The position numbers and the translations under genes were made by a program. Shown one piece after another: positions 1-10,000 of a stretch of DNA of 64,000 bases. The notes under the pieces are model-generated. The model was not told the DNA's origin. It made no database searches and saw only the letters and a list, made by a program, of their open reading frames with translations. Each line of letters opens with the position of its first letter. Position 1 is the first letter of the stretch. Source of the stretch: Rhyzopertha dominica (taxonomy: Eukaryota > Arthropoda > Insecta > Coleoptera > Bostrichidae); assembly GCA_025024175.1 (NCBI GenBank), contig QCXZ01000041.1:16921786-16985785 (forward strand), written 5' to 3'.

Positions 1-1465
1 GTTTAAAATTTAGTTTGTACTAATCCACAAAACGTATATTAGTACAAAAACAAAGGTGTTGTTTTTCTGCGGAAAACCTACTATTACAACTATTTAGAGA
101 GCTATATTATTTATCTTTCTACATGACGGTTCTATATTCTAAAGATTATCTTTTTGTCTCACATTAATTCATTACGAATTGGGAAATTATTATAGTTTAA
201 TAATAAATTGCTACAACAAAACAGGTACTTCAGTTTTTTGCAATTACACAGTTCACATAATTTTATAAAAATGACTACACAATTTGTTTCAATAATTTAA
301 CAAATGAAGTAGACACTGACTTCGTTATTTTATTTATTTATTATTACATATTCAAATTTCGCACTGAAAATGAATGCGCTTATTAATATTATATTTGGTA
401 TGAGTAGTAACATTGTTTTCAAAATCACCGAACGAAAGCACTGAGAGGGATGCAATTTCCTCAGTTCGCTATCACGTTACACGGGACAATTTTTTGACAT
501 CCGTAAAATTTATGAATGCATGCCATTATGGCATGATAATTCATTTTTTAGTTATAATAACAAAATCAATAATAAAATTATATTAAGTACTCCACATAAC
601 CATCACCTTCACAATAAGTAACGCTCAATCGTTTTAATAGACTGGTTCACATCAATCATAATATTTTCGCGTACATTGTGAAAGACTACGAATTTGTTCC
701 TTCATATCCTACCGAGTAGATGGATGCTCTTTATAAATCAAATCTAGAGATCGCACCGAACATGATGCAGGAGCTCCTCTTCTAATTCACTCCCTTATCT
801 ACTATGAAAATATTTTATAAAGGCTTAATTAATAGTAATTATTGCTAAACTGACAAAATTGATTGCTTACAAAAAATAAAAGCCTGTCATTGTATCACAT
901 TACAAACAAGTAACTTCATCAGTTTTTCTTACATATTCATAAGGAAATTTAAATGTGAGACTGAGGCCTTTTTCTTATTTTCATTTTTTTCATTTGTTTC
1001 TTTAAACCGGGGTGTTTTTACGAATTATTAATCAAAAATATATCTTGTGGCAGCTCTTCAGGCGGGACAGGTGAAGTGCTGTTTCGCACGATGTTTTCTA
1101 TTTTGCTTTATACATCAATAGAGATTCTCCTTTGTGTGTTCCATTAAAATCGAGTAACAAAATAATTCATAAACACAGCCGTGTTACATCTATCAGTTAT
1201 GGAATTATATGCGGTTGTCATGACAACGGCACACGTCTTCCTAATAAACATGGCATCAAGTGAAACACAACTTTAGGCAAGTTCACGCAACTATAAAACA
1301 GTAGCATCGCACAGTGCTGCAGAAACAATAAGCATATACTTTGACTTAGAAGTACAGTAATGTAAATACTAGAAATATTACAAGTTAACAAATGTTACTT
1401 AGATTTATTTCGATTTCTTCAAAAAAGTCTGAGAAGACCTTTCGTAAAAAATATGATATTTAGTA
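1..1465. other. AT-rich intronic sequence, nothing recognised
   Basis: This is presumed last-intron sequence of unc-42. It is AT-rich and has no open frame with family resemblance. I looked on the minus strand for the expected C-terminal exon and did not find it. Confidence 0.5.
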
Positions 1466-1762
1466 TGTTAGTGTGCGGGTTCAAAAATGAGGACATCCTT
1501 TATTTATGCACTAGTACCGAAATACACTAAAATTTAAAGACCACTATTTCATACACTATTACTAGTACAGGTACACGGAGTGTTTAGTAAACATATGCCA
1601 AAAATTTAAGGTGTCATGTGTCAAGGGTCACTTACTATGCTATTCTCAGAATAATTTACTTTGGATGATTTCTGTTTTCAAAACACCAGAAGAAACACTG
1701 CTGGGGTGAACATCTTCAGGGCAAAGTTCATAGTCGAAGACGTAGCCATCTCGATGTTAACA
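1466..1762 (-). mobile_element. Diverged solo LTR (minus orientation)
   Basis: Read on the minus strand, this segment starts TGTTAAC, ends CTAACA and shares its 3' part with the LTRs at 2231-2509, 15940-16201 and 20948-21353: an A-rich ACTAGTG...AAATAAAGG block followed by a TTTTTGAACCCG block just before the end. No matching target duplication was found, so the ends are approximate. It looks like an old solo LTR of the same gypsy-like group as 59347-60999. Confidence 0.5.
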
Positions 1763-2230
1763 CAAATTTAATTTGCTAGTATGCTAGTGCATCATCGAAT
1801 CCAAAAAATGTGGAGATGGTCTTCCGCGTTTCTTGTTGTGCGGCGACTAATGTTGTGTCTGACTGTAAGTATAATATTTCTTGCGCTAAAATTTTCTTTA
1901 AATAATGAACGAGACCCTATTAAAAACGTGAACCCTTGCTTTTACGGTTTTAGATAACAATATCGTCGAACCACCTCGAAATAAATAATTCGGGAGAAAT
2001 TGATAATAAAGTTAGGCTAGAATGCAACCATGCGAGTGACTAGTTCACCCATCTCAAAAGGATTGTATTAAAATAAAATTTGAGTGCTGTATTGACAGGT
2101 TTATTCTACTGCGCATGAGTTTAACTATACCCGTTTCAAATTCAGTTATAACCAGCGAAACCATTTTTCTAATAATAAACTATGCATTTTCAAGACCAAC
2201 TGATTTAGTTTATTGGCGTTCGTATTATTA

Positions 2231-2509
2231 TGTAACCAAAATGACGGTTGCCCGGTTGCCTAAAGTTTCTTGTTTTCGGTATGTTCTCGAAGCTTCCATG
2301 ATAGATAGAGCATATTCGTCAGTCGCGGAGCAAACAAAGCGACCAAAGTGTTTTAAAGAGTTTTAAATGTTAGTAAGTGAAATGTAGCGGTTTGAATAGT
2401 GGTTAATCGGAACTAGTGGTGTTTGTATTCAGTGTATTTTGGAATTTGTACGTAAATAAAGGGAGTTAAATTACAAATACGCCTTTTTAGAACCCGTATA
2501 CACATAACA
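2231..2509 (+). mobile_element. Solo LTR, gypsy-like group
   Basis: The segment starts TGTAACC and ends CATAACA. Its interior matches the 15940-16201 LTR (GGTTGCCTAAAG, TCTCGAAGCTTCC) and its end matches all copies (GTAAATAAAGGGAGTTAA, then TTTTTAGAACCCGTA). Flanks are atta and atat, so a target duplication is not convincing. No internal coding region is attached. Confidence 0.6.
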
Positions 2510-2879
2510 ATATTAAAATATAAATTTTTTCTAAGACTTGGTGCTTTGGAAGTATGTAACAAATAATTAAAAACTGTATTGTTCATTTGTGTATTTGATT
2601 TTGGTGAAGTAAGTTGTAGCAAAATGGTTACTGCTACATTTTCACAAAGGAAGGATAATGAAGCATCTAAGCGGTTATAGGTAAACGAACGTGAATATAA
2701 TTTAACTTTCTCAAGATGCCCACCTGGCACACATCTGATGAACGTCGCCATTTCCCCGTTGGCCTTCTCATCTGCATTAATAAATAAATTATTCAGCGAC
2801 CTTGAGAAATGGAACACGCCGCTGAGTGATTAGCAGGATGCAGGTAACTCGATTAGGTGAGGTCAAACAGGTTGGGTGA

Positions 2880-3070
2880 TTAGTTTACCTTAGACCGCAC
2901 TTCCTCCGCCGTGCGACGGCCGCGGCGGACGCGCGACGCCCGGCGTCCCGACGCCTCGCCGGCTACCGACGGCCGCCTCCTCGCTAATATGCAAATCGAC
3001 GGGCAAATTAGTTTGCCTGTCTGTGTGCGAGGTGAGAAATTGTTACGTTTCAACGGGTAGTCGGGCACTG
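2880..3070. promoter_or_regulatory. GC/CpG-rich island with POU octamer and homeodomain-like sites, candidate enhancer
   Basis: In otherwise AT-rich intron, 2900-2980 is almost pure CpG-rich sequence. It is followed by CTAATATGCAAATCG (consensus POU octamer ATGCAAAT at 2989-2996) and a short palindrome GGCAAATTAGTTTGCC. Such islands in introns of developmental regulators are often conserved cis-regulatory elements. This is inference from composition and motifs only. Confidence 0.35.
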
Positions 3071-3335
3071 CATGGGAATGGTATACTTGAGGCCTGAATT
3101 GGATTGCAGAAATTGAGGTAGGGACGGCTTTGCGCGGAACTTCATGAATACACCTGAGCCGGAGATAAAGGGTTTGCTGCTTGGGATGTTTTCTTAAATG
3201 TCAGTCCTTTCGGGGAATGTCACTGTTAACATCATTCAATACATACATAGTTGTCGCAAACTATGATTTTTTAAAATGTTCCTTAAAATTAGTCAACTTT
3301 TATCTCGAACCATGCATCAATTCAGGTACTTTTTT

Positions 3336-4700
3336 GTATACAGGGTCGCTACAAAGTATGGAACCAGCAGGACCGATTTATTTGAAATTGTGCATGGGCC
3401 TATGGGTAATTAAAATGCATCTTCTGGAATTTTTTCAACTCCGTGTCACCTCTCGTTTCCGAGATATGAGTTGCATTTTTTTAAATGTGAAGGAGGGTCA
3501 AAAGGCACATAACTGAAAATGATATTTTTCCTGATTTTAAAAATGTATCACACTTGTACAATTTATTGCTTCTGAGTTGAGAAAAGTGTGATAACAAACT
3601 TGGGTATTACAAAAAGTTTCTTGATAAAACCGTATTCTTTATCGCTAAGTCAGAAAAAAACTCTAGGATCCCCTGTTTTGCTCGTGACTGTTGTGACTTT
3701 GTTATTTGCAATTGCAATGCCTCAGTTAATGACGTATCGAAATTTTAATGATGATTGGATATGGAGATAGACGGCGAAGTTATTTGGAAGTAGTTGCACT
3801 CAAAATGCAATTCATAAAGATCGTGAACCAATTGTCAGATCAACAGTTATTAAAAGATTGCAACGTTTTGACGAAATCGACGGTGTTACAAATCGTCAAA
3901 AACCAAGGTTGCTACGAGTGAGGAAAGTAGCTTGAATGTCCTTTTAGATGTGCAAGAAAATCTCAAGTGTTCCGTGCAAGACCATGCTCTCACTCATCAT
4001 ATTAGCAGAAGATCTGTTCAGAAAATTTTGAAAAAAGAGAAGTTTCATCCATACAAAATTCACTATTTACAAGAATTGAGCGAAGATGATTTCGATCGTA
4101 GAATAGAATTTTTGGGAAACTGCTATGAATATGATAGATAAAGATTGAAACATTTTAAACTGGATTGTGTTTTCTGACGAAGCGACCTTTTGGTAATGTG
4201 AATAGACATAATTGCAGATATTGCTTGAATGGAATAAATCCACTCACAACACGCTCAGAAAGTGAATGCCTGGAGTGGTATTATCAGTGAGCACATTATT
4301 GGGCCTTTTTTCATCGATGGAAATTTGAATGTGGTCAAGTATTTACAGCTCTTGTGCGAACACATTATACCAGAACTTATTCACCTGTTCCCTAATCGTG
4401 AAAATGCTGCGCGTCCTTCTGAACAGACATGGTTAGTGGTTATTTGAATGCGATATTTCCAGACAGATAGATTAATAGGCAAGGAGCGCTAGAATGGCCA
4501 GCACGTTCCTCTGATCTGACACGGCTTGATATATGCTACAAAGAACATTAGGAAACATTTACTCAAGGCTGCATTACTCCCAGGAAGTAAATGGGGAACA
4601 TTTTGAGCATCTTCTGTAATGTAATGTAAAAATACTGCATTTTTCACGGAATCATATTTTTCCCTTTTACTTTTAGGGTACCCGATTCGCAATAAATTGA
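3336..4700 (+). pseudogene. Tc1/mariner-superfamily transposase relic
   Basis: A TACAGGGTCGC start at 3336 resembles a terminal inverted repeat. Broken frames then follow in transposase order: an N-terminal part (around 3730-3930), a helix-turn-helix-like segment at 3932-4141 (HHISRRSVQKILKKEKFHPY), a first catalytic-type FSDEATF at about 4170, VNAWSGIISEHIIGPFFIDG at 4262-4320, and a final catalytic block WPARSSDLTRLD near 4495-4525. Multiple stops and frameshifts make it inactive. The matching right terminus was not found; the tandem array at 4815 follows directly. Confidence 0.75.
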
Positions 4701-4814
4701 CCAAACTAGACGAAAATTATCACCAGTCAAGGAAAAATGCTAATACCTGGCGTTTTTGTACTTGCATACAAAATGTATAAAATATTTCACGAAGACAAAG
4801 GAACCCCCCAAATT

Positions 4815-5450
4815 TGGCACCTTGCCGAAACTGTTTTGCGATGGAAATATCGACGTTTCGAGAAAGTCATAGAACATTCTGGGGGATTCCTCGTAGGAGT
4901 GAAGTGTCACAGAATTGAATAGACGAGAGAATCGTCAATTTGGTGAAGACTAGAAAACCCTCAAGAGTTGCACGTTGCCAAAATTGTCTGATGATGGAAA
5001 TATCAAAAATTAACGTTTCGAGAAGGTTATAGAACATTCTTGAAAATTTATCAACTATCGAAGTGTGGCACATTGCCCTAACCGTCTCACGGTGGAGCTG
5101 TCAAACATGGACGTTTCCAAAAGGCTATAAAACATTCTGGAATATTCAACAGAAAATGGAAGAATATTCTGGAAAATCGCACGGGAAAGTGGAATATCTA
5201 GTGTTTATAGAATCGCAAATAATATTCTGTAAAATTCAATAGAAAACGAGAGAATCTTCAAGTGCGACAGTTTGCTGAAATTGTTTCCTGGTGGTGAATT
5301 CAAAAATCGATGTTTTGAAAGGTCACAGAACATTCTGAAATATTCATCAGCAGACGAAAGAACGTCTAAGTGTGGCACATTACCGCAACCGTCTGGCTGC
5401 GTGTTGTTGAAAATCGACGTTTCGAGCGGGTTATCTCAAGGTTACCATAA
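4815..5450 (+). repeat. Degenerate tandem array of ~100-200-bp units with heat-shock-element-like cores
   Basis: At least five units recur (about 4815, 4970, 5060, 5265, 5368). Each follows the order GTGTGGCACATTGCC, ACCGTCT/ACTGTTT, GACGTTTCGAG(A)AGG, then TATAGAACATTCTGGAATATTC. The last block has the alternating GAAnnTTC pattern of a heat-shock element; a perfect three-pentamer version is at 5162-5174. Unit spacing is irregular and short insertions of an extra GAATATTCTGGAA are present around 5140-5180. There is no coding potential. It may be a satellite relic or an expanded internal part of the neighbouring transposon. Confidence 0.65.
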
Positions 5451-5658
5451 TTTCTAAACCTTCATGACCTAGCGAAGCTGGTCTACATCAACTAGTAGAG
5501 ATTTTGCCGCCACTGTACCAGAAGGACTGTTTTTTTCAACGATCGTCTTATTCACTTTTAAACTTAAAAAAATTTGCAACAATTTGAAAGCAGGGCCAAT
5601 AGTTTTGAAGATAAAGCGTTTCAAAAAGCTGTACCAATTTTTTTTAGCAATATTCATC

Positions 5659-5766
5659 ATTATCAGTAGATGAGAGAATTACAGTGTGGATGACACAATG
5701 CCATCTAGTGGCAATACGGCATCATCCACTCGTCTCTGTAGAGACGTAATTATTATTATCAGTAGA
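5659..5766. mobile_element. Short (~90 bp) insertion with internal inverted repeat
   Basis: The 11-base string TTATCAGTAGA occurs at both ends (about 5662-5672 and 5756-5766), like a target duplication. Between them, GTGGATGA and TCATCCAC form a stem around a GCC...GGC core. It is probably a tiny non-autonomous element or fold-back piece next to the transposase relic at 5782. Confidence 0.35.
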
Positions 5767-5769
5767 AAA

Positions 5770-6110
5770 AATCTAGTGGACTTAAATCCGGAGACCTAGC
5801 AATAACTTCCCGACGCCACGTCCTATCCACCGACCGAGGAAGATGTTATCCAGATACAACAGGCGAACTCCAGAATTTGGCCGATCGCCGTTTTGTTGAA
5901 ACCAGATATTGCAGATTGGCATTCCTCGTCGATGTTCTTGGGTCAATAAATGTACAATGTCGAACACAATATTATCACGCAGTAGGTTCAGGGAAATATC
6001 TGTTATTACATTTCAGATAATGTGTTCCCCAATAATACCAATCACACATTTAGTTTTTGAGGATACTATCTATGCTGTTCCATCATCCAAAAAGTTTTCA
6101 CTAGACCAGT
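5770..6110 (-). pseudogene. Tc1/mariner transposase fragment, minus strand
   Basis: Minus-strand frame 5967-5782 reads FDIVHLL...NIWFQQNGDRPNSGVRLLYLDN and RWIGRGVG, the middle catalytic block of the same transposase lineage as 3336-4700 and 42764-43240. The usual catalytic Asp of FQQDG is Asn here, and the downstream SPDLTPLDY block is missing. This is a dead fragment. Upstream parts extend in broken frames to about 6110. Confidence 0.7.
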
Positions 6111-6837
6111 GATGGTAGTTATTATTATCATGGGCATCCAAAATTCTTCGTTTAGTTCATCTTCATCTGTGTCATCTTCTGAGATCGGTAAATAATTTAG
6201 GCTAAATGACAGCCCTTTTGTGCGAACAAAGGATCACAGTACCAATTATTCCTTGTCCTAATGGTTCCTCATTTTCCCTATGCATAACACACATGCTTAT
6301 TTATATGTATAGGCAAAAATATAGTTTGAAGGCAATATTAAAAAGTAGTACTAAGTCAGCTCTTCTATGTCGATAAAAAAAAACCTGAAAAATTGCGCAA
6401 TACTTTGGCAATATAGTTCATTGGGCGAGCAAGAGGGAGAAGGTTTCCGAGTAAAGTACTAGGCCTTCAGTCATTAATGTTACTGAAAATAATAATTTTT
6501 TGCTATAAATCTTGTAATTTGAAAAATAGGTCTTACAATAACAAATAATAAAAATAATAACAATAATAATTTCTGGTTATAACAACCAGATATAAAATGC
6601 ATCAAGTATCAAGATTTAAAATGTGGTTATTTCATAACTTTGCTTTAACGTAAACTGGAAATATCTTTATTNACAAGCTATGAAAAAAATTACTTACTTA
6701 TAAAAAAGGGACAAACAGTGTGCGTATTATAAAAATGAGCCCGGCGTAATATTGAAAGTTATAAAATGCACGATCGGCGTTGTCGTTAAGTTTTCATTGG
6801 TGGAGTTCTTTCGTCAAAAGTGATTTACTGTACTAAC

Positions 6838-7014
6838 CTGGGGATATCTATTGATTGCTGTTGGATGTGGGTAGGGCTGATATCCCCTAGCTGCTCCGGG
6901 GTATATATTTCTCATCATGGCTCCATTACAGCCTGGTAGGACGGACGGTGCTAGTGCCTTTTGAAGTTGTTTCTCTTGTTTCCTATATTTCGCTCTTCTA
7001 TTTTGAAACCATAC
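6838..7014 (-). CDS. unc-42: unc-42 exon 3, recognition helix and start of C-terminal region
   Basis: The 177-bp, 59-codon exon opens at acceptor ATAG|GTATGG with [18 protein letters not shown], which is homeodomain residues 47-60 plus the family-typical basic tail. It continues through [16 protein letters not shown] and a Tyr/Pro-rich segment ending RYPQ. The donor is CAG|GTTAGT, phase 0. Gln50 and Asn51 are present. No stop codon occurs, so the protein continues in an exon I could not find in 1-6837. Confidence 0.95.
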
Positions 7015-10000
7015 CTATGAATAAAAAGTTATTCATTAGAAATTAAGCTTCATACTTGTTTAGTTTGTGTTATTTGGAATACTGCAACTTTGTATAGTGA
7101 TCAAGGTAAATTTGAAACGTTGACGCCAAGCAAACGTTTGTTATTGTCGGTGTAAACCGGTGCCATCTGAGAGAGAAGTATTCTGAAATGGTAAAACGAT
7201 TGTAGAATGTAAGCTAAATAGTGCAGAATAAGGTACATCAAGAATTTTTAATTTCAAAGTCTTCATTTTGAGTTACATTCGTTATAGTCAAAACAAACAT
7301 GTGGATTACAGACACTGAACATCGCACTGAGTACTGTTGTTTGCATGTTGCCAAAACAAAAAATTTAAAACAAAATTTTTGGCCAACATTAATTAGATGT
7401 TAAATAAATACGCTAGCTCATACTAGAATATTCCGTATCGCAACCTCATAACTCTGACGGCGATTAAGTAGACCGATACCGAGACCGATACCAAAGAAAC
7501 TGTGCATTTCAAAGACCGAGACCAAGACCATGATGCAATGATGGCTGCCCTTAGCACTTGTGAATGATCTTAGGCTTTCCTGCATACACTTTAAACCTCA
7601 AAAAACCCCAAATTAAGAAGTCCAAATGGGTTAAATTGAACGACATCGGTGGACAAATGCGATCGCCGTTTCAAGAAATAACGCGTCCGGGTAAAAGAGT
7701 CATTGTTGCGTTAGCTGTGTGGCAAGTGGCATACTTTGGTGAAACCACAAATCGTCCAACTCTATAGTTTCCAATTCCGACCACAAAAGTTCATTTTCTC
7801 TGTGTGATAGTATTCGCCGATCACTGTTAACTGCTTGTTCCGCGTCGTTTTCGAAAAAAGCCAGCGCAACAACTTCACCATATGGTGGTCCTCGGTGGCT
7901 GCATCGGTTTCTCAAAGATGACTCTTGTGCACGAAATTCAGAATTGTGTGCTCGCATAACACGAAACGTGTGTTTTTCGAACGCCCAATTCCTTTATCAA
8001 AAACGTCGATCTCGTGAACGTTTAGTTGGAGGCCGACAAATCAAATCGAAAATGAAATTTGCCCACATCTGCATCTCATCGGTACAGCAATGAAATTCGA
8101 GACGAAGTGATGTCATGTAGCAGATTATTTTGCTTACAATGAAGCAAAGATGGGAAGAAACATCGCGAAACCTGCGAAGGTTCAATCTGCGGCAAGTTTG
8201 GTTAGAAAGCAAGCTTGGACGAAGACGTAACCCTGGAAAACCTAAAGAGTTCTCAGAATCTTCACTTAAAACAAAGAAAAGACAAATAACCGAGTTCGTA
8301 GCTGGTTGAACATCCGACGAGCTATATTTGCTGCCAGGTTGGCTAGATTCGTTAAAATATCTAAATTCTTCATTTACTCCTCATCAAGCACCATCTCTGA
8401 ATCTTGATTCAGATTTATCCCAAAAAAAATTCAGAATGACTGCTTCCCAAGCCTTTATGCGATCAACCAAGGATGATAGAATCTTATTAGATTTAGTTTT
8501 TTTTGTCTTATTTCATTTTAAAGTACATCTTTTAATTGCGTTGAATCATAAATGAGAATATTTTAAGCACAAAGTTAGTTTTAATTATTTTATTATCGTT
8601 TTAGCCAGAATATAGAAGTTTTATGAAAACTAAATATTCAACAAATTATACAGCTAAATATTTATTGTACACTAAAAAACTTTAAACTTTCTCCAAACTT
8701 AGTTTATATTAACCTCTACCATAAAAGTTTTATTTCATTAAAATCCATTCAGTAAAACACGAGTTATTAATTTTGTCCATTGCTCCCATATATCCACTGC
8801 ACTGTGTGCCGGTCTAATGAATAATTTGCTTCACGAGGATAATACTTTTAAATATATGTTATTCGAGAGTGGGCACGTGCAGCCTCTACAGTCACCTCCA
8901 GTTTTATGTTAACTTCATATCATTTTAATACCACGTATATACGAAAGCTGTACACTGGCAAAGTTGGAATCGTCGAAACAAAAGGCCATTTTCCCTGGTC
9001 GTTTCGACTGCACGGCGAAGACGGTCGGCACACGGCGTTCCCTCCCTCGATCCCATCAAATGGATCCGTAACGAAGTTATCCCCACCCTCGGGCGGCTCA
9101 TCCGCCCCCGACGCCGTCTCCGAAAACATTGACTCCGAGCTTCTCTCTTTAAGGCAACCTAATGCATATTTTGCGACCTTATCGCCTGCTTTTGTTTATC
9201 CACCCGCATCTTGCGCTAAGCAGCTGTGGCAGGAGTTGTGCGTCTCCGAACTCATGATTGAGATGCAAGCACAGAAATGAATAATATGAAGATGGATCGG
9301 TATTGCGAGAAGTATGTAATTAAAGAGGGTAAGTATCATAAAGCTGAAACACCTATGGTTTGTTTTACGAATTCCTAGGAAAAAAGAAAAAAGTATTAAA
9401 CGTTATGCGAGGAAATATTGACGCCAGATTGATCAAGTTTTTATAAGCATCACTTCTCATGGTCTGTGAAGTAGTTAACTCAATATAAAAGCTTTCTTAT
9501 ACTTGTACCTTGTTTCTAATAATTTGTCGGCATCATTTTTGCCCCAGAAAACTCAAACAAGAAGATTTTGAACATGAAATGTTTTGGGTAATAGAGAACC
9601 GATGCTTCAACACTTTGCGCCTTTAATCTTTGAGTTATAGCGGTAGATTTACGTTTCGTCCATAGTAAGAAATTAATTAAAAAAGAATTAGGTACCGTTT
9701 TTTAGATACAGGTAGATGTCCTACGGCGTTGACAGTCGAATGGGTTTTAGGTTGGTTGAATGTAAGCATTCAAGCATTTTGCATTATTTGATTAATGTGA
9801 AATATACATTATCGAGAAATGTGCAATGCTCCTACAATAAGTAGCAGAATGGGTAGAATCAATGTTTTCCGAACCTGTGCTCCAATAGCATCTGGTGCTA
9901 CTTATCCATGGGAGTTCTGTTCATTCGCCATTGAAAATAAAGGTATTTAGATACATGTCCAAAAAACGAACTATCATTTTAACTAACTTAACAGCTGTAT

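Noticed and set aside
1466..2509. One complete LTR element with both LTRs
   Set aside because: The two LTR-like segments are in opposite orientations and no coding region lies between them.
2880..3068. Arg-rich minus-strand frame as a small protein
   Set aside because: Low-complexity translation of CpG-rich DNA; no splice or start context.
5720..5745. Minus-strand DEW motif as the missing C-terminal exon of unc-42
   Set aside because: Only three residues match, it lies in a small hairpin insertion, and there is no acceptor or following open frame.
8906..9280. 124-codon open frame as a gene or extra unc-42 exon
   Set aside because: No domain, on the opposite strand to unc-42, and openness is explained by GC-rich composition.
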